Shown here: in pieces, positions 24,818 to 36,700 of the stretch
Layout of the letters: each line of letters begins with the position of its first letter
Position numbering within the stretch: the stretch's first letter is position 1
Source: Strongylocentrotus purpuratus
Taxonomy: Eukaryota > Echinodermata > Echinoidea > Camarodonta > Strongylocentrotidae
Reading direction: 5' to 3'
Assembly (NCBI RefSeq): GCF_000002235.5
Contig: NW_022145597.1
Span: 24,766,923 to 24,830,922 of the forward strand
Length of the DNA: 64,000 bases
Position numbers and translations under genes: made by a program
Notes under the pieces: generated by a model
What the model saw: only the letters and a program-made list of their open reading frames with translations
Told to the model about the DNA's origin: nothing
Databases searched by the model: none

Positions 24818-26060
24818 ATTATTATTGTTATTATTACAGACTTGAGTATTGTTTGGAGCTAACATATGTAGAGTGTCTGTAAAAGTTTACAAATTCTAGA
24901 TTAAGTTGAACATTTCCTTTTTTGACAAAATTACAAAATCTTTTTGTGAAACGTTATTTCCATATGCAACCACTGTCTTATGGAATAACTTGCCGGAATA
25001 AAAATATTTAAAAAATACAAAAATTCCAGGAGTAATTTGAAAACAAACCTATTTAAAACTTTGTAAGATCTCACAATTATGAATCCAGCGCACCATTTCA
25101 ACTCCTTCTGTATTCTTTTATGTAAAGCACATAGAGACATGGAATTATGTCTATGTTTTATGCATTATAAAATCAGTGTTTAGTTAATTTTATCATTATC
25201 GGATATGAGGATGAAAAAAAACCTGAAACAGCTGCATTTTCAAGAAATAGAATTTGAGTGTTTAATTTCACATGTCCAACCGTCACTCTAATATGAATTT
25301 TTCGTACGGTACATTAAACCTCAAACACTTGCTCTTTTAATAAAAATAAAAAAATTCTTAGTGTTCGTATTTACAGATCTCTGTGTATTTGTCACCCCAG
25401 TAGGAATTTTCAAACGGGAGAACAGTACATTAAAAGGGGAAATTAGGAATGTTCTACCAGACAGGCTACCTTGAACTTTTTAATTGTCATGTGGCTTTCA
25501 ACTTTCAAGGCTAAGAGAAGAAAATGTTATTATTAATGGTAAAGAAAAAGACAATCCAAGTGTGAGCTTGATCGAAGACATGGTATGTTAACAGTATGTA
25601 AACATAAATTTTCAAAATGCTTTAAGGCAACATCATGTAATGGGTACATGTAGCATAATGACCAGAAGAAGAAAAAAAAGGGTAAAATATTTCTCTCAAC
25701 AGCAATACTCAGATGAAAAGGAGAAAGGGGAAAGGAGTCGTAAATCAATAAGGAAATTCTATGTGTACATGTAGAAGTATGACGTTTTACTACGACTGCC
25801 TGTAAATTGTTACAGAGAAGCAGATATTGAACAAATCATTTCAAAATTATAGATACCGGTAATGAATAACGATAAAGCAATAATCAATTTCCAATTTTGA
25901 TCGGGGAAATGGAGAAAATTAGGAAATATTTATAAAGCATGTAACAGTGATTAGTAAGGGCACTCACTTTTCAAACTGTTTTTTCCTTGTGCATAATATA
26001 ATAGCAAAACAAAGAGAAACATTTAAATAAGATGTGATATATGATTTATATAAGACGTGT
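24818..26060. other. Intergenic, no gene seen
   Basis: AT-rich sequence with no recognisable exon or structured repeat. Confidence 0.5.
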
Positions 26061-26437
26061 TTAAAGAGACGGTTGAGTTCTGGGGAGAGGTGAAAAATAA
26101 TTTGTGAGTGTTATCATTGTTAATATGCAAGTGTGGAAGAACATCAAAGAAATGCTCCCTGAAAAGCATGGCTCTTCAAATGCCTTCATATTCTATATAT
26201 GACAACAGCTTAAAAATGAGGCCCAATTTTTATGCCACATGTTTGTGTAGTCCCATGTACATCTTTCTGTGTACGGTGCTTGTTACTTTACGAAAACTGG
26301 GCCAAATTTCTTATCATTTTGATGACTCCAGAACACACCAATACTTATTATGCTACATGATCAACTTTTTCAGATTGATTCTACACCGTTTCTCTCACAA
26401 AGCAATCACATGACCAGAACTCAACTTTATCTTTAAA
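26061..26437. mobile_element. TTAA-ended foldback element, copy 2
   Basis: Termini TTAAAGAGACGGTTGAGTTC and GAACTCAACTTTATCTTTAA. Collinear with the copy at 17355-17758, without that copy's G-run. Confidence 0.75.
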
Positions 26438-26854
26438 GAAGGGGCACAAAAGAGTTAGAATTTACTATTCTAAGCACGTTTATCAATTGGTCCAATGACG
26501 GAAATGTGCTAGTCTCAACTGCAACCAAACACAAAAGCAGCATAATTTATCTCATATTGGATTATAACATAGCATAACAAGCATTTCAAAAATGGACATA
26601 GACTGCATACAGCACATCTAATTTTTATATTAAAGGGCAGGATCTACTCGACTCAAGGGCCAATATTCAATTAAAAAAGATACTTGTGTACAGCTAGAAA
26701 GTATAGAGATCTGCGTAAAAGGGAATTACCTGCCATTCTCTGAGTTTAATTGCCACTCATGGAACCCCCTTACATTGATTGCAAAACATGTTTTAGTGAT
26801 GTGTAAACTTTAAAGATGATGCTTCAGCTTTTGTTCAAAATCGGGTTTAAGAAA

Positions 26855-26998
26855 GGAAATTAGTAGGGAGTTTCCCGGCAAAATTGTTATCATCATGTAG
26901 TAGTCAAAACATATTCTTTCACATGATTGGTAATAAGAGCTTCCATTTCAATTTTTTGAAATTGGGGCGTTTCCAATACTGGTCTTTACCTTTAACAA
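26855..26998. mobile_element. Right-half fragment of the TTAAAGGTAAAGACCAG element
   Basis: From GTTTCCCGGCAAAATTGTTA to ACTGGTCTTTACCTTTAA this is nearly identical to 49198-49326, the right half of the full element at 48954. The left half is absent. Confidence 0.75.
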
Positions 26999-29579
26999 AG
27001 AAAATTGGTTTGAGGTTCAAGATTTCCTTTGTTAAACATGATCTTAGGTACAGGGCTGGAATGAACTGAAATAGCAGAATATGGATAATGGTGTAGTATT
27101 TGACACTGATATCATCTATTACACCTAAGTACTGGTACACCGGTGTTAATGATTAGGTAATCACATGGAATTTGTATTGTATTATACAAGTATATATCAG
27201 GGTTTGGTGTCTGGTGTAAAAAATTATCTTTTCACTAAATCTAATGCATTTGCCATTCATCGATTCTTAACACTAACACCAAACACCTAATGAATGTATT
27301 CCCAAGAGTAGCGATATTTTATAAGGTGCTTACAAGTACCTTCTACACAATTTATTCAAACATCACTAGAAAGGCACTCCATGTGGAGTTATTGCTATCA
27401 TCTTTACAAGGTACATGTTCATGAAGTCTATCTTTCTTAGCATGGTTCTATCTTGGAGCAATACACATGTACACAATCATAAGTATGAGAGTTCATGATT
27501 ATGTAGAGAAGATATGCAAAGATACCCATCTCAATATGGCAAAGGTAACACATTTTGATGGCTCTCATAAAGATATGATCTGGATAATTCACAATGTTCC
27601 ATAAGTTTCTATTATTCAATCAACATCGAAGAACAAAGAAAGCACTATTAATTGGCCTTAGATCGTGAGGCAAGATATAGTTTTATGGTATAGTATAGAG
27701 TATGTAAAACTTGTTACATCATTGTTACATCATACATGTCCCAACTGAGAATGAAGACTGAAACCACTTCTAGTTTAACTCCTTCAAATACAGTGTATTA
27801 TGTTGCTTGTACAGATCACCTAGTTTAAGGACTACCAGTCTACATGTATACAATGTATGTTTGAAGTGGGTTATATTGTAATGTTGCATTAGACTCTGAG
27901 AGCTGCAAAACAAATGAAAGAAATCTTGTACATGTAAGTAAATTCTTACATGTACTTGCTTTCAAACTGTAATAATTCACAAGTTTCACTGCAAAGAAGA
28001 GCTCATTACACCAAAATCTCATGCTCAGACCTTGTTAAGATTTGGTCAAAGGATGATAAACAGCTGCAATAGTAATACTAACCCTGTAATTTAAGACTAC
28101 AAGAATAACTGCATGGACATGGACTTGAAATCATGACATATTAATCAATTTTACATGCAATTAATTTGTCAATTTCAGTTTGACTATCACAAATGTTCTA
28201 CACTTTTTTTTGTAGTAAATTGTAATTGGATTTGCAAATACCGGCAACTTATTGAGAGGACTGCAATTCAAGTTGACAAAATCGTTAAGTACCGGGTACA
28301 TAAACATGAAATGATGACATTCTAATCAATTCACCTTGTACATGTGATTACGGTAATTGGTCATTTTTACTTTAATGGTCACAAATGATCTACAAACTGA
28401 GGCAGATAAGCTCATGAAGTGGATATTTTAATTTGCGGTGTGCCTACACAAAGGTCACTGCATACCGGTAATAACAAGATCTCATATGTGATTAATTGGT
28501 CATTATCAGTCTGATGGTCACTTAAAATCTCGAAATTCAGACTGAAGAGCTTGTTGGGTAAAAAATTCTTATCATATAGAGGCCTTGGTAATAATAAAAG
28601 GGTTTGTGTACATCTTTGACTCAGTTTTCTCCCCCTTCTTCTCTTTCTTTAAAGACAGAGCAGAGATTTGAACTTTGAGTCTAAAGATGCTTTTACAGCA
28701 ATTGTTAACTTTGTTTATAAAGCATTGTGGGTGCACGAGAGAAAATGCAACACATTGAGTTCTTTTTTTAACACACACTGCACAAATCTCCAAACCAAAC
28801 TTCATCAAAAGTCAAATTGTTCACACTTTATTTACCCATAAATCAGACAGGAGTCGGACATCAGAGATTGGTTGGAAGGTATTCTTAAAAATTAAAAAAT
28901 ATTACAAGAAGCATAACCCAAGTCAATTGCATTTCTCTTATGACTGACTATGACAGTTCAATCTTTTCTTACCATTATCAGGTACATACAACAAGGAGCC
29001 AGAAGGGCCTTGACTTTATATTAATCCACTGAATACTGAATACTATCATACCCATAGGCTTAATACAGGGATCATCAGGTTCCAGGAGGCAACAGGTTAA
29101 AGGAGTTAACACCCCTCTGGCTTCAAATGGACAATGTATTGAAATGCACTATGTTGTTCAATAGTGAAACAGGATTTTGGCTAGAATTTTCTTCTGAGCA
29201 CTATCTGAAAAGTGGGTGGCCCTAAACTACATGTATGGTAAAGCAGGTGGAAAGTTTGGGGGTCTCGGACACTTGCGAAGCAAAGGCAGGAGATTAAAAT
29301 GATCATGAAAAATATAAGAGTGGGAGACATATTGAGTTCTAAGCCGATAAAAGCATGTTCGACCTTGTAAATGTGCATTTAAGTATTTCTAAAGGTTAGT
29401 GTTATAAGCTGATAATTTCATAAATACCCCCTTAGGAGAGGATTTATCTTTGACATTTCTTTTCATTAGGTCTCCTTGTTACAATGAGTTATATATGTAG
29501 ATGGCTGTTACATGCTGGCGAGAACAATGGAGTATCAAGTACTAATTTCTCATGAGATTTCCTGCAGAATCTTGCAAAC
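26999..29579. other. Downstream flank of LRCH, no gene seen
   Basis: AT-rich DNA with scattered TACATGTA palindromes. A GGAGCCAGAAGGGCC / GTTAACACCCCTCTGGCTTC inverted pair lies at about 28997-29125. LRCH 3'UTR may extend into this stretch; no polyadenylation site could be assigned with confidence. Confidence 0.45.
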
Positions 29580-30650
29580 ATCTTTGAAGAGTGTCTCGCA
29601 GGAATAGCAACAGATTAAATTTCAGACGGCACACTCATTCACAAAGACTGCTGATAAAGAGTCTGCCAATGTAGTTTCTGCATAGTGGGTGTGGTAGTCA
29701 GGTAGTAGTAGTTGTTCATGTAAAGGGTAGTATATTCTCGTTCGATTCTCTGCACACTTCCCTAGCCAGCCCTTAAGGAATGGCACGGAATCTCCGTTTG
29801 GAACAGCCCACAGATTCAAATACCTTGGATTGCCAATGGAGAGTTTGCCGATATATTCTGCCTTGTAGAAGTACAGTGTAGTAGTAATATAGGATTGTTC
29901 ATTTTTTGCTTGATTCCTGCCCACATAGATGGCAACAAAGAGTTCTACAGCTCCTTTGACTTCAAAACAGCCCACTGTTTCAATAGACTGGACAGCCGAT
30001 TAAGACTTTGCTAATATATAATGCCTAGGAATTGTAGTAGAAGTAGTTATGTAGGAGTATACACCGATTCGGTTTGGGGGTTTTATGTACCTGCCCGCCG
30101 GTGGCGGCGCTATAACTGGGGGGCTTCTCCGATCCAGCTGACAGTACAGAGAGCTCGAGAGCGGTTACTAGCTAGCGGAGCAGCGACCCTGGCCGGCCTG
30201 GGCGAGGTTCGGTATAGGTATAGCATACCCGTTGCAATGTAAGCTAGCTAGCTGCAGTCAGACGCCCCCCAGTTATGGCGTCACCTTATGAGGGCGCACT
30301 TCCACCAGAAGTCGCCCGAATCGGTGTATAGGACACCGGTACTCTATTCTTGCTCAATCCCCTGCACACATACATGTAATTTCATCGTATCTCGCGTCTT
30401 CCAAACAGCTCACTGCTTCAATGGCCTGAACTGCCAATATATTCTACCTAGAGGTTGAAGTAGAAGAACATTGTCAGCGTAGCATTGGTAGTAGTTGCCG
30501 AAGCGACATGAGCGTCATAGCGTGACAGTTATGAGCGCTATAGAAAAACTCAATATTTTTAGTAGATACACGTGGGATAGTTAATTCTTGCTGGATCCCT
30601 GCAGAAATGGTTCGCAATCGCAAGAAAAAGTTCATCAATGTCTTTGACTT
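29580..30650 (-). repeat. ~170-bp tandem array after the LRCH stop (probable 3'UTR)
   Basis: Read on the minus strand, five diverged units follow the LRCH stop. The first begins within the last codons (GTCCAGACCAAGCAATGGGC at about 30670). Later ones begin at about 30420 (GTTCAGGCCATTGAAGCAGT), 29990 (GTCCAGTCTATTGAAACAGT), 29817 (ATCCAAGGTATTTGAATCTG) and 29648 (GTCTTTGTGAATGAG). Shared inner landmarks are GGGCTGTTTTGAAGTCAAAG, a TGCAGGGATYNAGCAAGAAT block and a CTACTACTAC block. Spacing is about 165-172 bp once a 273-bp transposon and a SINE-tail fragment (30475-30545) are subtracted. The 117-residue frame inside the array spans two units because the period is near a multiple of three. Confidence 0.7.
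30058..30330. mobile_element. Foldback element inserted in the LRCH 3' array
   Basis: Termini TATACACCGATTCGG and CCGAATCGGTGTATA are perfect inverse complements. An inner pair, GCGCTATAACTGGGGGGC and GCCCCCCAGTTATGGCG, also folds. It interrupts the second unit of the ~170-bp array, so it arrived later. The ends contain TA, compatible with a mariner-like TA target, but this is not proven. The GC-rich interior contrasts with its AT-rich host. Confidence 0.75.
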
Positions 30651-30767
30651 TCAGACGGCCCATTGCTTGGTCTGGACAGTCGTTTGCGATAGAAGCGTTC
30701 TCACCGTCGTAGCCACTTTGGGTAGACCCTTGCCCTCTAGTATATCGGCCGGTGAACATAGTTTCTC
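30651..30767 (-). CDS. LRCH: LRCH exon 14 (last coding, CH domain end)
   Basis: Follows CCCATTAG at the acceptor and reads EKLCSPADILEGKGLPKV, then about 20 residues ending QWAV and a TGA at 30653-30651. It aligns with EQLCLPLHILEEKGLSQV at the end of human LRCH3. Phase 0 start. An overlapping longer frame on the same strand is a shadow. Confidence 0.92.
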   Translation of the reverse strand, partial: EKLCSPADILEGKGLPKVATTVRTLLSQTTVQTKQWAV

Positions 30768-33700
30768 CTAATGGGAACAAACAGAATAGAGAATACAGAG
30801 ATGAGGTTTTGACGTCCGTAACAAAATAAGGAGTCATCAACATTGGTATGTCTGTTGAGAGCCAGAAGGGTGTTGATTATGTGTTACATGACAGGAGTTA
30901 ACACCCTTCTATCTCTGAGTAGATGATATGACAAGTAAAATGACCCAAATTTTCATAACAGGTTGTGAGATGGACTATGTATAATTTCATCCTTCCTCAA
31001 ACAGAGAAACTAAGTCAAATATTTACAGTAATATACATGAACCAGTGAATACATATACGTAGTTGTTATTGCATTCAACAATGATCCTTCAATATGGGTA
31101 CTTGTGCATGAAGATCCCATTTTCATTTTCCCATTAAACGTTTGATTAACCATTCTACCAGTAACGGCAGTACTCCATGGCATGTTTATGTTAAAAAAAC
31201 TGATTAAAGTCCAAACATAAGCATGAGTCTTTTCAGTTCGAAAACTGGTCAAGTTCATGAAGGAGTCCAGATTCAAGTTCCATCTATTAGAGCACCAGAG
31301 CCTGATCAGTTAAAGACAAATAGGCCAAGGTTTTAAAAGATCTTTTTTATGAATCAGGCCTAGTCCAACATCCTAATTCAATCAAATTAAATATGAGATG
31401 ATGGGCCACTAGGGTACTCATATCAGGTACATGTATTGTATTTGTTTCAAATTGGCTGTTTTAGACAACCTGCTCAATTTATTTTTCCTTTGATGGACAA
31501 GTCTTTAAGATACCACATATCATGCACGTATGCAAAGGAATAGGGGAGAGCAGGATACATGCAATGTGCAGACAATGCGGCATAATGCGAGGCAAGGATC
31601 AAGAACAGTTGAAAGGGGCATGCAGGATGGCAAACTCCACTGACTTCACCAATGTCATCTGTTTCAATTGCGCCTGATATTTGTGCGTACATCTTGTAAA
31701 CGAAAAAGAATCTTGAGTATACAAGTAGCTATTATACAAAGAATCATTAGACACATTTAAATCGACTTGTATCCCAGGCACAATGTCAGACCCTTTCCCA
31801 AACTGACAGTTAATTTGGTCTCAGCCATTTAGGGTTATTTAGTTTTGTTCGGTCTATTATACATGTATTGCTGGTTTAGAGTCGACCTCGTCAATGTAAG
31901 TAAGGGGGTACGGATAGTGTCCTAAATAAAGTGTAGTAGCTAGACCAGAAGCAACGTTCCACCCTAACTTCATGGAAGGGGGTCCAGATTGAACTGTTTA
32001 CAGTCTGTATGCATGAGCCCTACGTAAACACAAAATAATTTTGGGGTCCGACTAATGCCAAGTCCTGTCTGTAGATACCGTACATTCTCACACTTAAATC
32101 TATTAGCTTGAAAACATACAAGTATACATGTACACCAACAATCAATTCATTCTGTTAATAGGGTTAGACTGCAAAGCTAAGGAGGGGGTCAAAGCAAATG
32201 TTAGGAGGGGGTAGAATATAGAATACGATTAGAAAGAGTAAAAGCACAGACTATGGGGGAGGAAAAAGTAATATTGGCATCATGGGGTTCTTTGAAATGG
32301 GGGGGGGGAAGTGAAATATTACCATGTATTTACTAGGATGAGGGTGGGGAGAGTGGGCTGGTTTGGATAGTGTAACCGTTTGGCAAACAATAATACAAAT
32401 ATTGGGTGTTCAGGGTAATACTTTCAGATCAAAATCAGTAACCTATTCCACTGTACATCAAGTGGGGAATAATGTCCAAAATGTAGTGCTATTATTATTA
32501 ACCAAAACTAACTAAAAATCAGTCTTGTCCTTTAATCAATACTTGTAGATCTTCTACGATCATAAAATTCTACCAATGTACACTTGCTGTGCCTTGTTTC
32601 TTCAGTACAAGTACATGTTGCTTACTACAACAAGCATTTATGCTTTCTTAGGAGTTAGGTAAAATAACCACCACTACTACTACTACTACTACATGTACAT
32701 GTATTGGGTTGGTCGGCTCATATTGTACATGTTAAAATGGACAGATTATTCTGAAGATACTACTTTGCAATTGATATGGCAAATATTCCTGTCTTTAATA
32801 CCAGATGCTGTAGGAAAATCCAATGTCTCGTTCATTTTGCTTCTTACATACTGGTGATACTTTTGTTGGAATCTGTTAGAATTTAGTTTTGTTACTGGAA
32901 CACGAGACTGCATCACATATAGAAACGTTGTGAATTAATTAACAAATAGAAAAGATACAGTAGATATATATCACAGAGCAATAGTGCAAAACTCATAGTA
33001 TACATAGAAACATAGAAACATAGAGAAATAGTATAAAGATGGATAAACGGTATACTTACGGCTTGCACACCCGCGGCTGTACACACTTTTAGGAAGTTAT
33101 CAACATTTCTTCTACACTTGGCTTGGGTTAACTTAGGCTGTGAATGCAAAAAGAACAGAGAACATAGCAAAATCAGATCAGGACTAGAATTATTCATGTC
33201 ATGATGTGTAAACCTAATGGCCCGAATTCACAAAGGAGGTTTAAATTTAACCAATGGTTTAAATCCTCATTTACATAACCCATGGTTTAATATTGGACCT
33301 CTGACTGTGTCACGCTTATTTTGCGCTAATTTTAGACAATGGGTTATGTAAATGAAGATTTCAACCATGGGTTAAATCTAAACCTCCTTTGTGAATTTGG
33401 AACAATGAGTGTACTCTTTACATGTACCTGTACCTTAAAGGAACATTTGAATCTGAGTTCAAATGTTTCATATAATACTTCCAACAACAAACAAAACTTT
33501 TTTGTTTTTCAAGCAAAAGATCATCAGAAAGTATTTTTGGAACGGAAGTTACTTCTTGTGATTTTCTACTTGTGTAATGTATGTCGCAGAATTAGATCTG
33601 TATCAAATCTATCCTATGGTATCATACTCATAGAAGACTGTCGGTAACTCGAATTGTAGCCTTTGCCAAATCAATTTGTCTGTATTGAGCAAGGACGATA

Positions 33701-36700
33701 AAATCTTGAATCTTGAATCTTGAATCTTACCACTGCAGTGGAAGGAACGTGGATGCTTGATATGACGTGAGATTTAATGTTATTAGCTAGATGACATAAT
33801 ACCACCCCGTCCATCAGCGCTTCTGCTAGATCCTCTGGTAAGGACACTTTCAATCGCGATTCAATGCACTGAAAAACAAGAAAAGAAAAAACAAGAATGG
33901 ATTAATAGATTAAATATGTAAGCCATTCATTTGTTGTTGTTGTTGTTGTTGGGTTTATTGGTGCCATCCATTGGCTTGGTGTGAGAGGGCGTCTTGCTCT
34001 CACATCTTCTGCTCTACGTTTCTGTGATTCCGATACTTGCCCAGTGTGTGAGATAAAGACTTACATGTACCTTGATCTTTGTTATTGGCGTAGTACAAGG
34101 TTATGGAAGATTAATCTCTGTGCTCGTTCCTCATTATTGTCAGTTATTTAATATTAGAACTGGTTGGAAGCAATGTTTTAGTTTGTATTCATGTTTTGTA
34201 CCTCACATTTTGTACTGATTGTTAAAGTAGAACCAATTTTGTTTCACAATTATCATGATTCATGAATGCTGGAAAGAAAATGCAACAATAACAAAAAAAA
34301 CAAAGTTTACTCTAGCACGAACATTTAACAAACAGACAGGATTGATTCATCTCATTTAAACACACCATGCAAACTAATCTAAAAGAATTCATGAAGTATT
34401 CAAACTACATGTATATTTTTGAAAATAAATGTAATGCTTCATGTGAGAAATATCTACAGGTGCCCTTTTTTTACTATAAAGGTTTATGCACATGAACATT
34501 TATAACTGTATCCTAATGGAACATTTTAAAATAAGTCAGCTTTGTATATGATGAACTTAAAACAAAAGAAGCTTTGGACATAATCCAATCCAATCCAAAA
34601 GATATTTGATATAGCGCTTTTTCCTTGCAGTTACAAAGCGCTGCACACATGCTCCACAATGTTTGGGCCACTTAAAAACAAAAGTTAGACACATGTACAT
34701 GTACGTACATGTACATGTACATATAAATATACAGTTTGTCTTCATGTGGCAATGGATGAAAAGTCTACACACTTGCCTACAAGTTTTCTGCCTACCTTTA
34801 TCAATACAAACAACGCCCTCACAGAGTGATTCATTTCAATTAAGACATTCATCAACACACCATGCAAACAAACAAGAGCAACAAATCAATAACCTAAAAC
34901 ATTGCCAGACCAAGAGGGCATTACTCATAGCCTTTTGTTTAATGACAAATGACAAAAATCAGTGACAAATCAGCTGATAACCAATCTGAAGCAAGGATTT
35001 CACTAGCTTATAACAAAAACTGTAATTTGTCACTGATGACAAGTTTTGTGAAACACCCACCAGATGATGTGTACACTACAGGGTATATTTCATACAACAG
35101 TGATGATAATCATTATCCTATGATAAATCATTCTCATCATCAATTTCACAGGTCTTGAGTTAACTTCCAAATCAACATGTTCTGTAGATAATTAACTCGC
35201 TATTCAATAGAAAATGCCAATGACTGTACATTAGAAAATGCTAATGACCGGTTTTGTTCTAGAAAAAAGGGAATACCTGGTCAAGTGTCTGCTCTAAGCG
35301 CATCAGTTGACTGGGACTATGATGTACATATACATCATCATTTTATTTTTAAAAATCATTAGAAGCTGGGGCAGGACTACCATTGATAAACCTTGAAATG
35401 TATCAATTTCCAACAACCAAAACTCAACAAAAATAGCGCAAATAAAAACAAGCAGCAAAAAATGATGACCCCTGATGAAAAAAAGGCATGCACACAGCTA
35501 AAGAAGGCAAGTCAAAGTGATCTAATACATCACATCAGACTAATGGCAGACTGGTACCACTTCTCACTCACCTTCTGCATATCCACCACACTATTGTAAT
35601 CACTGATAGTGTGTATGGAATTCATCCAAGGCTGTGCACACTAGAATGGTGCAGTGAGAAATAAAGACTGGTCATTGCTTTGGACTGGTGTAAAAACCTA
35701 CATGTCTACTCGGACACCGACAGACTAACAATGCCCATCACACCAGATAGACTGACACCAGAGCGCCCAAACAATTACATTTGATGCTTAGAAAACATCA
35801 ATATTTTATCGGTTTGGAGTCAGTTTGCTGGAGAAACTGGGGTATAATGCCCTAATCCAGTCAGATCATTAATCCTGTAAATGTAGTACATGTACCTAAA
35901 CCAGAAACTAAGTAACAAGAACTATCAACAGATTTCATGGCGTACAATAATCTGGGTAATTGCTTGATCAAATTTGTATTATGGAATACTTCCTCTCTTT
36001 TTACCAGTAGGAGAATATTAAATAGGTGAAGACAAAATCAACTTCCATTAGAAATGCCATTCAAAATAGTCGTAATTTTTTTCTTCGCAAAAAGGCAACG
36101 TACGGGCTATTTCCCTGTTGGATCACCTATACAACAGTGTGCACTGAAAAGTCTTAATGAGCTTGCAGTCATATTTTAAAAAAACTGATTTTTAGCTTAA
36201 CAGTATGAAAGTGCATAATTTGAACGGTTTGGAAGGTATTGGAAGCCTGAAGTAATGTACATTCAAAATAAAAAGTAGTCATGAAATTGAATAAACTATC
36301 TTCGCAAAAGTTCATAGCATACTGCAGCAACTTACCTTTCTTAGTTGTTCAATTCTTTCTAGCTCTTCTGCCCATTTTGTTTTTTCTCTCTTTGCAGTAA
36401 AGTTTGCTTGAAGACCGTCTCCCGTTGGTTTGCCACCTCCTATATTGAATGCTAAGAAAAAGAAAGGAGGGAAGAGAGGGAGAGAGAGAGAGAAAGAAAC
36501 AACTTTAAACTTTTTTTTTAATCAGACCAAAAGGTAATGGGGAAAATGGTTATGAAGATGGCTCAAAACTTGTTCAATACCACTCCCCTTGTTCACCATA
36601 ATATATATTTATTATCATTATCAACATCATCATCATTATCACCTTTGTCGTCGCCGTCATCATATGAAATATGGAATTAACTCACAGCTACAACATGTTA

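Noticed and set aside
29622-29975. 117-residue minus-strand frame as a gene
   Set aside because: It spans two units of a tandem array after the LRCH stop; the period is near a multiple of three, which keeps it open. Other units carry stops and there is no family match.
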